DNA of 64,000 bases. It comes from Duncaniella muricolitica. GTDB taxonomy: Bacteria > Bacteroidota > Bacteroidia > Bacteroidales > Muribaculaceae. The stretch covers positions 2,418,001-2,482,000 of the forward strand of contig CP061009.1 of NCBI GenBank assembly GCA_025808375.1, read 5' to 3'. Within the stretch, counting starts at the first letter, position 1. The number at the start of each line of letters is the position of its first letter. Shown piece by piece: positions 1-9,631 of the stretch. The notes beneath the pieces are model-generated. The model did no database searches, was not told the DNA's origin, and saw only the letters and a program-made list of their open reading frames with translations. The position numbers and the translations under genes are program-made.

Positions 1-3
1 AAT

Positions 4-690
4 GTGACATACGAACGCATATTCAATGCCTTGTACAACATCAAGTCCAACGAATATGTCACTCTGGAAAAGTGCCTTCCTGTCAAAATCATCCGGGAGG
101 CCGAGGCTTTTGCCATGACATTCTATAAAGATTCGCGCTTCGCCGTATATTTCAGAGTACGGAAAACCGTGTTGCGAATGTGCAAAAACGGGATTGATTG
201 CGAAAAAGCCATTGGCATGATGTGCGACTTCTTCCACTCGGCCAAATTGCCCGACATGACCGACTGGGTATGCGAGGAGCTGAGCCCCGAGCCAGAAAAA
301 ACATCGACAAGCCTTATGGTAGATGGCCAGGAATTCCGACATTTTGACTTTTCCGATGTCATGGCCGCACTTGAGAATATACGCGACGGCGTGTCGCGGT
401 GGCTTAACTATACCATCTCCGGCGACAATGGCGGATACATGACCGTACGCCGGTATGAAAAGTCTGACGCTACCACCGCCTATAAAGTCGAATGGGTCAG
501 ATGGAACGATTCAGAGCCGACAGGATGTCGCGGGGTCATTACCGACTTCGCGGCCTTACGCGGATGGCTGTGGGAACTCGCGCTCAGTCATGAGTATCCC
601 GCCCCAGGACCGCAATGGACAAATTTTGATGTCAACGATCATTTTCAGAGATTAGTATTCCGATTTTTAGACGAAGACGATGAACGGTAA
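4..690 (+). CDS. Hypothetical protein, possibly 5'-partial
   Basis: An open frame of 228 codons begins at a GTG close to the window edge, so the true start may lie upstream. I do not recognise the family. The protein is soluble, with no signal peptide or membrane segment, and is rich in aromatic and acidic residues with a very acidic C-terminus (DEDDER). Its last 11 bases overlap the start of the next gene in another frame, which suggests translational coupling to the Sel1-DUF4303 protein. The pairing hints at a shared job, perhaps as immunity or housekeeping partners of a toxin locus to the left, but this is inference. Confidence 0.6.
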   Translation: MTYERIFNALYNIKSNEYVTLEKCLPVKIIREAEAFAMTFYKDSRFAVYFRVRKTVLRMCKNGIDCEKAIGMMCDFFHSAKLPDMTDWVCEELSPEPEKTSTSLMVDGQEFRHFDFSDVMAALENIRDGVSRWLNYTISGDNGGYMTVRRYEKSDATTAYKVEWVRWNDSEPTGCRGVITDFAALRGWLWELALSHEYPAPGPQWTNFDVNDHFQRLVFRFLDEDDER

Positions 691-2458
691 ATACAGCCTG
701 CCTGTCGTGAAGGCAGTTGATCTTATATGGACAAGTTTTGACCGCGAGGAGATACATCGCGGCTATGCGATGCTTATGCAGGCGGCACAGCAAGGTGACG
801 CCGATGCGTTGTGCTTCATTGCACGCTGCTTCATGGGCGAAGAATACGTGTGGAGCGGAGCCGGCTTCGCCACCGACGATGCCAATGCCTCTATGCTGAT
901 GCAGAAAAGCGCGCTGATGGGGAGTGCCACCGGTGTGCTTTGTGCAGTGAGAAGCGGCAACTTCACCCCCGCCGTGCAGCGCGGCATGCCTTTTGCCTCA
1001 TTCAAGGAGGCTTTTGACGAGATACTCGGGCAGGCCGAGCGTGGCAATGCTTTTTGTTGCTACATGATAGGCAACGTCTATTTCTGGGGCGACTATCTGC
1101 TCGTGGAACCCGAGCTTGCCAAGAAATTCAAGAATGAAAACAAATATAATGCCTGGGCCTATCCGATAGCCAAAGAATGGTATGAACGTAGCTTCCGGGG
1201 ACGAGTATGTGCCGGCTGGGGCAACTACTGCGACATACGCAAATCGGGATTATGCAGCATCAAGCAGGATGTCTACGAGGCTTATTTCAGCGCGCTTGCT
1301 GAAATATCGCCTGTAATATGCAACAACTACGGATTTTATCTCGAGACCGAAAAGAATAATCCCGAAGCCGGTCTTACTTACTATGCCAAGGCAGCCATGC
1401 GTGGTGACATGCAGGGTGCTTATAATGCCGGTCTGGACTATGACCAGGGAGTCGGCGTGCCGCAGGACATCGACACTGCTTTCGATTTTTACGAACTGGC
1501 CGCTTTCGGAAATCATCCCGGCGGACAGTGGCAGGTGGGCTATTACCATTTCCACGGCTGGGGTAAAGTCGAACAGGATTACGCCAAAGCGGCCGACTGG
1601 TTTGAAAAAGCATACACCAATCCCAAATGCAAGGGCAGAAACAAACTGCAGTCAGCAGCCTATCTCGGCATCTGCTGCCAGGAGGGGCTCGGCGTAGTGC
1701 AGGACGATGACGCGGCTCTGGAATATCTCCTGGAGGCCGAAGAAGGCATCGACGACTTGTGGGAACCAATAAACGGGATGGTGCTCAACGCTCTTGGAGT
1801 AGCCTATGCTTTCGGCCGTGGCACGGAGGAAGACGAAGAGCTGGCTTACCAATATTTTGAAGACGCAGCAAAGCTCGGATCGGAGGAAGCCCGGAAACAT
1901 CTCAAGGACATGAACTTTTCCAATTCGGACGAAAATGATAAATCCCGCAACAATAAAAAAGAGATAGACCCATTCTATCTAAGCCTGACGAAAAAAATCA
2001 TAGATGCCACAACCAAAGACATGCAGGAGATACTCTCACAGGTGGGTGACGAGCATATCTACGCGGCTGCATTGGTCACCGACAGCAATTGTGTCACTCT
2101 ATTTCTCGCCGTCAACACCATAGAGTATCTGGCAGCCAATGATGACCCGGACAGCGAAACCCAATGGATGCCTGACGAATGGGGATATTCCGATGCCGAC
2201 AACAGCCAACTGTCAAAACTCAGCAAATCGCTTTGGCTGCATTACAGCAACCTTCCGGGCGAAAAATTCTTCATCGATGCGGTAATATCAGCCATGAAAC
2301 AGCTCAGGGACACAGGTGCCTTTGGGAAACACACCGGCGGGATGACTTGTTTCGTCTCCATGTCGGATGATGACAACGCCGAAAGCATTGAGAACGAATC
2401 AGCAATCCGAATAAATCCGCCATCCTTAGCCGCTACATTCCTGGACCGCGAGATATAA
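680..2458 (+). CDS. Sel1-like repeat protein with C-terminal DUF4303-like domain
   Basis: The 592-residue protein has an N-terminal two thirds made of Sel1-like (SLR, TPR-related) helical repeats. Typical repeat signatures are A..Y..AA..G...A.. followed by G.GV..D...A, seen around residues 30-70, 225-290 and 340-400. A low-complexity hinge (about 410-430, N/D/K-rich) leads to a domain of about 150 residues. Its layout is a strand with 'AALVTDS', then 'WMPDEWGY', a helix, and 'CFVSMSDDD' with 'INP' near the end, which matches my memory of DUF4303. Sel1 repeats mediate protein contacts. DUF4303 and its relatives are often found as accessory or immunity-like proteins. No signal peptide is visible, so it is probably cytoplasmic. 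The start overlaps the preceding gene. Confidence 0.7.
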   Translation: MNGKYSLPVVKAVDLIWTSFDREEIHRGYAMLMQAAQQGDADALCFIARCFMGEEYVWSGAGFATDDANASMLMQKSALMGSATGVLCAVRSGNFTPAVQRGMPFASFKEAFDEILGQAERGNAFCCYMIGNVYFWGDYLLVEPELAKKFKNENKYNAWAYPIAKEWYERSFRGRVCAGWGNYCDIRKSGLCSIKQDVYEAYFSALAEISPVICNNYGFYLETEKNNPEAGLTYYAKAAMRGDMQGAYNAGLDYDQGVGVPQDIDTAFDFYELAAFGNHPGGQWQVGYYHFHGWGKVEQDYAKAADWFEKAYTNPKCKGRNKLQSAAYLGICCQEGLGVVQDDDAALEYLLEAEEGIDDLWEPINGMVLNALGVAYAFGRGTEEDEELAYQYFEDAAKLGSEEARKHLKDMNFSNSDENDKSRNNKKEIDPFYLSLTKKIIDATTKDMQEILSQVGDEHIYAAALVTDSNCVTLFLAVNTIEYLAANDDPDSETQWMPDEWGYSDADNSQLSKLSKSLWLHYSNLPGEKFFIDAVISAMKQLRDTGAFGKHTGGMTCFVSMSDDDNAESIENESAIRINPPSLAATFLDREI

Positions 2459-2520
2459 CCAAATCCATTGCGATTGAAAATCATCGTAAAGACTTTGCTC
2501 TATCTGCATTTTGGGAATTT

Positions 2521-2595
2521 AAACTGTCTTATCCTGAAAAAGTTGGCTCATAAATGAAAAAAATCATGAGTCAACTTTTTCAGGATAAAACAGTT
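2521..2595. repeat. Long palindromic element
   Basis: Two arms of about 30 bases (2521-2551 and 2565-2595) are near-perfect reverse complements around a 13-base A-rich loop. The arms contain TATCCTGAAAAAGTTG and its complement. It lies about 60 bp after the Sel1 gene and could act as a terminator. The arm length and sequence look more like two insertion-sequence termini brought together (a MITE-like solo element), which I cannot confirm. Confidence 0.6.
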
Positions 2596-2724
2596 CCGAG
2601 GTAACGCAGGAATTACACCGTCAGTAAATTCCTTAGCATTTTATGGAATTTTCAGAACCGCATTGAAAGTCAATGCTGAAATTATCACCAATATTCCAAA
2701 GGTCAACCGTTGGAATCCGACAAC

Positions 2725-3065
2725 CTATTTATGATGTTTCCAATAATAAGCACATATACATACAGCAGTCATTAGCTCCGACACTGCCAGCGCAATCCAT
2801 ATTCCTGTCACTCCTATAGCGGTTGGAAGCAACAAAAACGATGGTATTAGAAATACCGGGCCTCTCAGCAAGGAAAATAATACGGAGGGGGCAACCTTGC
2901 CTATACTTTGGAAGTAGCCTATGGAAGCGATATTGAATATATAGGGGATGGCACAAAGCGCATAATAAGGGAATGCAGAAACGGCTATATTGCCGGAAGT
3001 GCTTTCAACCGAAAGAAAAATATCTGTCAGCGGGTATCTTCCAAGCAAAAACAACGCCCCCATTA
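2725..3065 (-). pseudogene. MATE-family efflux transporter, C-terminal fragment
   Basis: About 113 codons encode the last three to four membrane helices of a MATE (MepA/NorM-like) drug/cation antiporter. The segment 'YFQSIGK', a hydrophobic stretch with 'LLRGP', and a final 'GVTGIWIALAVSE' helix are typical of the C-terminal half. The frame enters the left end of IS21 copy 1 at 3066, and the N-terminal ~330 residues are absent from the window. Neither the right flank of this IS nor those of the other IS21 copies carries the missing part. It is therefore a decayed fragment, not a simple insertion. Confidence 0.75.
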
Positions 3066-3184
3066 TGTAAAATTTAATCGAGAAGTGCGCCATGAAATCT
3101 AACCGAGAAGTGCGCCGGTTCAAAGGAGAATTTTAACCGGGGATTTTGAGTTATATTATAGTAATATCAACTCGGTCCCACAAA

Positions 3185-4844
3185 ATGAAAACTATGGTAG
3201 AAAGAAACGAGGTCCTGACACGTTATCATGTCAAGGGTCAGTCGAAGCGCCAGATTGCGGGAGAGATGCACATCAGCCGCCACACGGTAGACAGGATCGT
3301 GTGGGAGTATGAGCGTGTGTGTCTGGACGCCGACGGTGTCTGCGACATGAAGGCGTTCGCAACACTTTTAGGTTCGGAGCCTAAGTTCAACACACCGGCG
3401 CGGACATGTCCGGTGGTGACGGATGAAATCAAGGGGATTATCCGCAAGTGTCTTGAAGACAATCGTGTGCGTCGGGTCACAGGCATGCGCAAGCTTCAGT
3501 GGACGTGTCGCAGCATCCACACGATGCTTCTGGAGCGGGGCTTTACGCTCAGTTATCCGAGTGTGTGCAATCATGTCAGACGCATCAGTGCGACCATGGG
3601 CACCAGGCCGCAGAAGGAGGTCTATGTCAGGCGCGAGCATGATCCCGGGCAGGAGTGCGAGTTCGACTGGGGAGAGATCCCTCTTGTCATAGGCGGCCGC
3701 CGTCAGATGGTGCAGATGGCCGTGTTCACTCTGCTGCATTCCAACCGGCGCAGCGCATGGCTGTTCCGTCGTCAGGACACGCTGTCGCTGATGGAGGCCC
3801 ACCGTAATTTCTTTGATGAGATACAGGGTGTTCCTTAGACCATGGTGTACGACAACATGAAGGTTGCCGTCACTATCCGCACCGGTCGTCAGGGACGTCC
3901 GGCTGTCAAGTACCCCACAAAGGCCATAGCGTCTTTCTCTGTATTATAAATTCGAGGAGCGGTTCTGCAATGCGCGCTCGGGTTGGGAGAAGGGCTCGGT
4001 GGAGCGCTCGGTGGAAATCGTGCGCCATGCGGCGTTCGTGTCCCGCCAGTCGTTCGAGACTCTTGATGCGGCTCAGAACTGGCTTGACCGTATTCTACAT
4101 AAAATCAACTCCACTTCGGGTATCACCGGCATCAGCGACAGTCAGAAGCAGGAGCGTATCCGCGCCGATTTGTACTGCCTACAGCCGGCTCCGCAGCCGA
4201 TGGGCTGCTTTGAGGCCGAGGAGCATACCCTGACAGCTACGGCACGATAAACGTTGACTACAACAATTATTCCGTGCCCGAAGGACTCGTTGGAAGCAGT
4301 GTGCTGGCCCGTGTATACTCCGGTCATATAGCCATATATCATCAAGGACGCAGGGTTGCAGACCATGTAAGACTGGAGGGCAAGGGCGGCTGGAGCATGC
4401 AACTGGAGCACTACCTCGGCACTTTTCTTCGCAAGCCAGGCGCTCTGGACAACTCTACGGCCATGCGTCAGGTTCCGGCGGAACTTGCCGAGCTCTACCG
4501 GATCCACTTCTGTCCCGGTCGGCAGAGGGAGTTTATCCGGTTCATGATGTATGCGCGCGACCACGGCATCATGCAGTCCCGGATTACAGCCGCTGCACGC
4601 AGCCTGCGCCTCAAAGGTGTCAGACACATGACCGCAGACCATCTCAAAGTGGAACTTGACTCCATGCTGAAAAACAGATGTGTCTGAAAATGACGCGGAT
4701 GCCATCGCTTCCGTATCCTCTCTTGACATCCATCCCCGCCAACAGAAAACCTCAATCGAAGAGCACGCGGTGACTACACTCGACTCGCTTACCGCTGTCC
4801 TGTGCAGCCATCCAAAGTCACACGCAGGCAACATCAACAACTGA
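3185..4844 (+). pseudogene. istA: IS21 transposase IstA, broken
   Basis: The reading frame starts at ATG 3185 with an N-terminal HTH, then an rve/DDE integrase core: 'CEFDWGE' gives the first Asp, 'TMVYDN' the second and 'GSVERSVE' the Glu. In this copy the HTH part reads through a run of four T at 3366 where copies 2 and 3 have five. The core is interrupted by an in-frame TAG at 3836 (where related IstA proteins have Gln or Arg). A frameshift follows near 3937-3950 in TTTCTCTGTATTATAA, and further indels lie near 4227 and 4670. The TAG and the second frameshift are shared by all three copies. As written, no full IstA can be made. Confidence 0.9.
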
Positions 4845-4851
4845 TTGGAAA

Positions 4852-5618
4852 ATGGAAGAAAAACAAAGACATTAAAATAATACGTAAAGCGGCCACAGAG
4901 CTTAAACTCCCATTGTGGCGCGATGCCCTTGACCAGTATATAAGCCGCTTCGCCGCCGAATCATGGAGCGTGCAGCACCTCATGGCCGTCATGATGCAGG
5001 ACCAGCTTAAAAATGCGTGCCGACAACCGCCGCCGCACTCTGATAAAGCGTGCCGACTTTCCGCAACTCAAATATCTGGGCGACCTCATTGTCGACGAAC
5101 TCCCCGATGACGCACGCACCGCTCTGCCACTGCTGCGGTCGCTCGACTTCGTCCGGCAAGGACGAAACCTCGTCCTGTACGGCAATCCCGAACAGGCAAA
5201 ACGCACATTGCCACTGCTCTGGGTATCGAGGCCTGCACTCAGGGCATGACCGTAATGTTCACCTCCGTGCCACGGCTTATAACGCAAATCAAAGAGGCAC
5301 GGCAAGAACGCGCACTCCGTTCTCTTGAAAACAGGTTCATCAACTACGACCTTGTGATATGCGACGAGTTCGGATACGTCTCCTGTGACAAAGAAGCCGG
5401 CGAATTGCTCTTCAACCATCTGTCTCTCAGAGCCGGAAAGAAAAACAGTCATCATCACTACAAACCTGGCCTTCAACAGATGGAGCGAGATTATCGCCGA
5501 CAAAGTCCTCGTGACAGCAATGGTAGACCGCCTGACCCACAAAGCCGTGCTCTTAAACATGACCGGAGAATCATTCAGAATGAAAGAAACGAAGAAAATA
5601 CTCCAAAATCAACTATAA
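4852..5618 (+). pseudogene. istB: IS21 helper ATPase IstB, broken
   Basis: This is the AAA+ helper of IS21 transposition, expected at about 255 residues. Segments 'LPLWRDALDQY', 'VICDEFGYV' (Walker B) and 'VIITTNLAFNRW' are visible. The Walker A region near 5188 lacks one G relative to copies 2 and 3 (CCCGAACAGG against CCCGGAACAGG), which shifts the frame. Extra A residues occur near 4860, 5010 and 5443. ATG 4852 lies 7 bases after the istA stop, the usual tight spacing. All indels are in short homopolymers. Confidence 0.88.
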
Positions 5619-5705
5619 TTATATCTAATTTCTTAAATTTGCATGTCCTATGAAACGGTGCATTTCTCAATTAGAATCTGGCGCACTTCTCGATTAAATT
5701 TTACA

Positions 5706-6246
5706 GCCAGACAAAAAGCTAAAAAGCGTAAATAGTGTTGTTGTCCAGTCCCGGAAAGACGAGTCTGTGAAATGCCGGCAACGCAGGAAGGCGGCACATC
5801 ACTGTCTCGCCTCGTGGACTGCTAATAAGCGGCAAGTGAGGTGGCGGTCGTAAAATCCTTATACAGCAACGGCGACAAGAACACGGATGAACGGCAGATA
5901 GTCTCAAAGGTAAAAGCAGCGTCCCCGATGCTTACCTCGGAGGCGTTGCCGGTTATCGGTGTTCCGCCGGTACCATAGGCGGGAGGCGGTCAAAAGGTGT
6001 CAGTGCCAATGCACCGTCACTTTTTGACGGCATCCCGCCACCAACCATGAAGACCGCTACCTCTCTTGCCGCTTTCGCAGTGATTGTTTCTATCCGGTCG
6101 CTTATGCCAAATTAGTCTTTCAGCAACAGCGGTTACAGTAACGGCTGTTGCTATATCCGCAGTTGAAAGATTGCATTGTGCATTGAAAACAAATAAGCGA
6201 TTCGTCGAGACAAAGCAATATTTCAGTAAAAAACACATTCCCACGC
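5706..6246. other. Non-coding stretch between IS21 copy 1 and the ATPase operon
   Basis: No convincing gene is present. The first 27 bases after the IS could be the tail of a truncated gene (a lysine-rich 'RQKAKKRK' end then TAG). Around 5978-6043 there is an imperfect hairpin whose arms contain GGTCAAAAGGTG and CTTTTTGAC, plausibly a terminator. A second inverted repeat built on GCAACAGC/GCTGTTGC lies at 6123-6152. The rest shows nothing I can name. Confidence 0.5.
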
Positions 6247-6277
6247 TTGGTAGAATGAAATATTTGTCGTAACTTTG
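6247..6277 (+). promoter_or_regulatory. Bacteroidota-type promoter for the defence-like operon
   Basis: A TAACTTTG -7 box at 6270-6277 is preceded at the expected ~20-base spacing by a TTGG element at 6247-6250. This fits the TTTG/TAnnTTTG consensus of the Bacteroidota primary sigma factor. It ends 28 bases before the ATG at 6306, so the leader is very short. Confidence 0.7.
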
Positions 6278-6305
6278 CGTAAATAATGTAATCATACGAC
6301 AAACA

Positions 6306-7649
6306 ATGATTCTTAGAGCCACATTTGAAAACATATACTCTTTCAAGGAAGAGACTTCAATCAGTTTCGTTGCCGGGAAAGGAACGGTTCATCCTGCTCA
6401 TGTAAGCAGAGCGCAGAAACGTGACGATATATCGGCATTGAAAATCGGTGTGATTTACGGTGCAAATGCATCGGGCAAGAGCAATGTAATCAAAGCCGTT
6501 GCTTTGCTCCAGCAGATTGCAACGGGAAGATTTCCTGCCGGAGATTTCGAGCCGTTCAAACTTGCAAAACCGGTAAACCCTGTCTCGAAGATTGAAATTG
6601 AGTTCAAAACCGGGGGGCGGTATTTCGCTTACGGCATGGAGTTCTCCATAAATGGTATCAAAGAGGAATGGCTTTATGAGATTAACAGCCGCAGCGACAA
6701 ACTGATATTCACACGAAAATCCAATCAGGATGGGAACGAGTTTGAGTTCGGCGACATTCATGGCGATTCATCGGTAGCCCAGTTCGTGAAATTCCTTGGG
6801 GAAGGCACTCCGGCTAAAAAGAGTTTCCTTTCGGAATACATTGAGCGCAACGGAAAAGGAATGTGTGCGATAAAGACTGCCTATTCATGGTTTACTTCGG
6901 GTCTGCGCATAATTTTTCCGGGCACACGGTTCCGTGGCATATCGTTCAATGCCGAGCAGGATGAGGATTTCCATGAAGCAACACGTCGCCTTCTCCAGTA
7001 TTTCAACACTGGTATTGTGGATATTCGGCGTTTCCCTGTCCGGTCAAAAGAGGAGACCAACCTACCCGACCGTTTGCTTGACAAAATCATAAGTAGCTCA
7101 ACTCCGGGACGTACTGCTCTGGTGGCGGCTCCTGAAAGCAACGAATGCTTCTTCTTTGATTTCAAAGAGGACGGCACATACACGATATTCAAGCAGAAGG
7201 CGGTTCACCGCAATGATGCGGATGACGAGGTCGTTTTTGAAATGGACGAGGAATCCGACGGTTCAATCAGGCTTCTTGATTTCATCCCCATGCTTATCGA
7301 CTTGGGACAGAGTGAAGTGGACTATATGATTGATGAGCTTGACCGCAGTATGCACCCCTTGTTGTCGCAGAAACTGATAGAGTGCTATCTCCACGAACTT
7401 TCATCGGAAAGAGACACCCAGCTTATTATATCCACCCATGAGTGCAATCTTCTCAATCTTGACATGATTCGCTCCGATGAGGTCTGGTTTGTAGAGAAAG
7501 ACAAGGACGGAGCATCCCGCCTTGTGTCTCTTGCAGAGTATAAGCCCCGCGAGAATGTGCAGAAAGGATATTTGCAGGGCAGATACAGCGCAATCCCATT
7601 CTTCGCACCGATTGAAACCCTAAATTGGCAGAAACATGAGAAAGCGTAA
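6306..7649 (+). CDS. AAA15-family ATPase (RloA / AbiLi-like)
   Basis: This 447-residue P-loop ATPase belongs to the ABC/SMC-like AAA15 (AAA_21) group. Walker A is GANASGKS at residues 52-59. A Walker B-type 'MIDELDRSMHP' falls near 341-351, and an H-loop 'ISTHE' near 375. No long coiled coil or membrane segment is seen. In the family, such ATPases pair with an effector encoded next door. Its stop overlaps the start of the RloB-like gene by 14 bases, so the two are translationally coupled. ATPase plus RloB is the composition of AbiL abortive-infection systems and of the rlo genes found in type I restriction loci, which supports a phage-defence role. This activity is inferred. Confidence 0.82.
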   Translation: MILRATFENIYSFKEETSISFVAGKGTVHPAHVSRAQKRDDISALKIGVIYGANASGKSNVIKAVALLQQIATGRFPAGDFEPFKLAKPVNPVSKIEIEFKTGGRYFAYGMEFSINGIKEEWLYEINSRSDKLIFTRKSNQDGNEFEFGDIHGDSSVAQFVKFLGEGTPAKKSFLSEYIERNGKGMCAIKTAYSWFTSGLRIIFPGTRFRGISFNAEQDEDFHEATRRLLQYFNTGIVDIRRFPVRSKEETNLPDRLLDKIISSSTPGRTALVAAPESNECFFFDFKEDGTYTIFKQKAVHRNDADDEVVFEMDEESDGSIRLLDFIPMLIDLGQSEVDYMIDELDRSMHPLLSQKLIECYLHELSSERDTQLIISTHECNLLNLDMIRSDEVWFVEKDKDGASRLVSLAEYKPRENVQKGYLQGRYSAIPFFAPIETLNWQKHEKA

Positions 7650-8286
7650 GGATTTTGTACGTCTTGAAGGTGTGCGTTCCGCACGCCTTGTCGTGATTGC
7701 CAGCGAGGGTCGCTGCACAGAGTCGATATATTTTTCGGCTGTGAAAGACCGGCTCCGTGCTCCGAATGTTCATGTCGAGATATTGGCCCGAGATTCCAAT
7801 GAGTCATCGCCCGAGAGCGTTCACGCCCAGATAGCCGACTTCATGCGACAATATAACATAGAGGATGATGATGAACTATGGCTTGTCATAGATCGTGACC
7901 GCTGGCATGAGCGTATGCTCTCGCAGGTGGCTCAGCTATGTGCGCAGAATCCACATCTGAATTTCTGCATGAGCAATCCCTGCTTTGAGTTGTGGCTACT
8001 GCTACACCTTGAAGATATAAGGGAGTACGACGAAGTGACTTCAAATGAACTTGCCCTGAACAGGAAGAATAAAGCCGGGGTGACTTGGTTGAAGAAACGT
8101 ATGCGAGACCTGCTGGGTTCCTATTCTGAATCGAGCTATGACGCAGTACGCCTTCTGCCACACGCGCCGAAAGCAATGTCCATAGCACGCGAGCTTGATG
8201 AAAATCCTGCCGACAGGTGGCCTCAAAACGTTGGCTCGCGTGTTTACCTACTCATGGAAAGCATTATAGGAAATAATCTGAAATAA
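7636..8286 (+). CDS. RloB-like protein (AbiLii-like putative effector)
   Basis: The 216-residue protein matches the RloB family. It has an early strand followed by 'SEGRCTE' (Glu24), a 'VIDRDRW' acidic pair near residues 85-87, and the family hallmark 'SNPCFELWLLLH' near 113-125. The spacing of Glu and DxD resembles a TOPRIM-like metal site, so a nuclease activity is plausible but not shown by sequence alone. The family is a partner of AAA15 ATPases in AbiL-type defence. The gene overlaps the ATPase by 14 bases and is followed after 3 bases by an HD-domain gene, so all three should be cotranscribed. Confidence 0.8.
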   Translation: MRKRKDFVRLEGVRSARLVVIASEGRCTESIYFSAVKDRLRAPNVHVEILARDSNESSPESVHAQIADFMRQYNIEDDDELWLVIDRDRWHERMLSQVAQLCAQNPHLNFCMSNPCFELWLLLHLEDIREYDEVTSNELALNRKNKAGVTWLKKRMRDLLGSYSESSYDAVRLLPHAPKAMSIARELDENPADRWPQNVGSRVYLLMESIIGNNLK

Positions 8287-8289
8287 ACC

Positions 8290-9087
8290 GTGGGACATTA
8301 TTGCTGGAAGTGCGGTCAGTATCTCTCCAATGAGAAATTTTCGGGCAAAGGTCACGCTCGCCATATCTGCAAGAAGTGTATGGCCGAGGAACGTGCCCAC
8401 CGTCGTCAGATACTGAAAGAAAAGCGGGAGCGTGGCGAAATACCGGAATTGAAATTGAAGCCGGTATCTCAGGAGGTCATAGACTATGTTGAGAATGAGA
8501 TAATCCCCCGTTATGCCGCATTCGACAAGGCGCATCAGGAGAGCCATGTCCGCATGGTAATTGAACAGAGCATAAAACTCGCCGAACATAATCCGGCTAT
8601 GAATTCCGATATGGTTTACATCATAGCGGCGTTTCATGACCTCGGTCTTGTCAACGGCAGGGTAAACCATCACAAGGACTCCCGCACAATACTCAAAGCG
8701 GACGAGTTTGTAAAGTCGCACTTCACCCGCAAACAAATTGTGACTATGGGTCGTGCCGTTGAAGACCACCGGGCATCCAATCAGAAGAAGCCTCGCAACG
8801 GCTACGGAATGATTGTAGCGGAGGCCGACCGCTTCATCGAGGCGGATACGATAATACGAAGAACCATTCAATACGGTCTGGCAAATTATCCCCAACTCGA
8901 CAGAGCCGGGCACTATCAGAGGACTATCGAACACCTCAACGAGAAGTACGGACCGAAGGGTTATCTGAAAGTATGGGTACCGTGGAGCGACAACGCCAAG
9001 AACCTGAGAAAGCTCCATGTCCTGCTCACCGACAGGAAGAGACTTGAAGAGATTTTCAACCGCATTTTCGATGAAGAAAACGAGTAG
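8290..9087 (+). CDS. Zinc-ribbon HD-domain phosphohydrolase
   Basis: A GTG start 3 bases after the RloB stop gives 265 residues. Residues 5-30 form a small zinc ribbon (C5-x2-C8 and C27-x2-C30, with 'EKFSGKGH' between). A basic helix (about 32-50) follows. The HD domain shows H82/H86, the H116-D117 pair in 'AAFHDLGL' and a downstream 'EDHR' motif, so the metal ligands appear intact. HD enzymes hydrolyse phosphate esters of nucleotides or cyclic nucleotides; the substrate here is unknown. The tight spacing places it in the ATPase-RloB operon. Whether it belongs functionally (signal or nucleotide hydrolase) or is a passenger is open. Confidence 0.75.
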   Translation: MGHYCWKCGQYLSNEKFSGKGHARHICKKCMAEERAHRRQILKEKRERGEIPELKLKPVSQEVIDYVENEIIPRYAAFDKAHQESHVRMVIEQSIKLAEHNPAMNSDMVYIIAAFHDLGLVNGRVNHHKDSRTILKADEFVKSHFTRKQIVTMGRAVEDHRASNQKKPRNGYGMIVAEADRFIEADTIIRRTIQYGLANYPQLDRAGHYQRTIEHLNEKYGPKGYLKVWVPWSDNAKNLRKLHVLLTDRKRLEEIFNRIFDEENE

Positions 9088-9396
9088 ATACAGGCCTCCC
9101 CGGAGGTCTGTTTTCATACCCGGTTTCACCATCTGATACACTTGCCTGACCCGGTAGAATCATTCAGTCGCCGACATCCTCAAACGTATCTTCTTCACTT
9201 TCTAATGAAGAAAGTAACAGAGATACTCGAATATCCGCTAATCGCCTAATATTCAATAATATTATAGCCATTATAACCCAATGATTAAGACTTCTGTCAG
9301 GCTTACTTTTGGCGGTACAAATTCGGTGGTTGAAAAATTTACAGTTACTTGAAATTATTTTCTCGTATTTTAACACTCTATGTCGTGGAAAATCAT

Positions 9397-9404
9397 TAAC
9401 TTTG
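9397..9404 (+). promoter_or_regulatory. Orphan Bacteroidota -7 box
   Basis: TAACTTTG, a perfect TAnnTTTG match, lies 400 bases ahead of the next gene. The next strong hairpin is at 9632-9673, so the transcript may be a short non-coding RNA of about 260 bases. Confidence 0.5.
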
Positions 9405-9631
9405 CACTTGTGCAAAATGTACGAAAGAGAGGTCTGTTTCCTTAGATGAAGTCAGCTGGGAAGCCCCAAATCATCAAAAATCAGAAGTGAGACCGACCCT
9501 TGTATAATAAAAGCTCAAGTAGCACGCTATCAATACTATAAGGATAGTGCATCGGAAAGTAATCAGTTGATTGTCAATGCCTTATATTGATAGCAATTGA
9601 CTGTTACTGAACGATAAAACTTAAATCTTAC

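Larger units (their letters stand above)
3066..5705 (+). mobile_element. IS21-family element, copy 1
   Basis: The 2640-bp element is bounded by identical inverted termini of about 27 bp beginning TGTAAAATTTAATCG. A second, degenerate repeat sits inside each end (GAGAAGTGCGCC-type), the multiple-repeat arrangement typical of IS21. It holds the istA/istB order. Flanks are CATTA on the left and GCCAG on the right, so no target-site duplication is visible. The element truncates a MATE gene. Copies 2 and 3 are nearly identical. Confidence 0.95.

Noticed and set aside
3368..3802. 144-codon minus-strand frame inside istA, repeated in all IS21 copies
   Set aside because: It is the antisense shadow of the high-GC istA coding strand and shows no domain.
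3836..3838. Pyrrolysine or amber-recoding in istA
   Set aside because: RF1 is present and chromosomal genes show no in-frame TAG; a C-to-T change of CAG is simpler.
9164..9415. 83-codon minus-strand frame
   Set aside because: No start-site support, no family, overlaps the orphan promoter and an AT-rich region.
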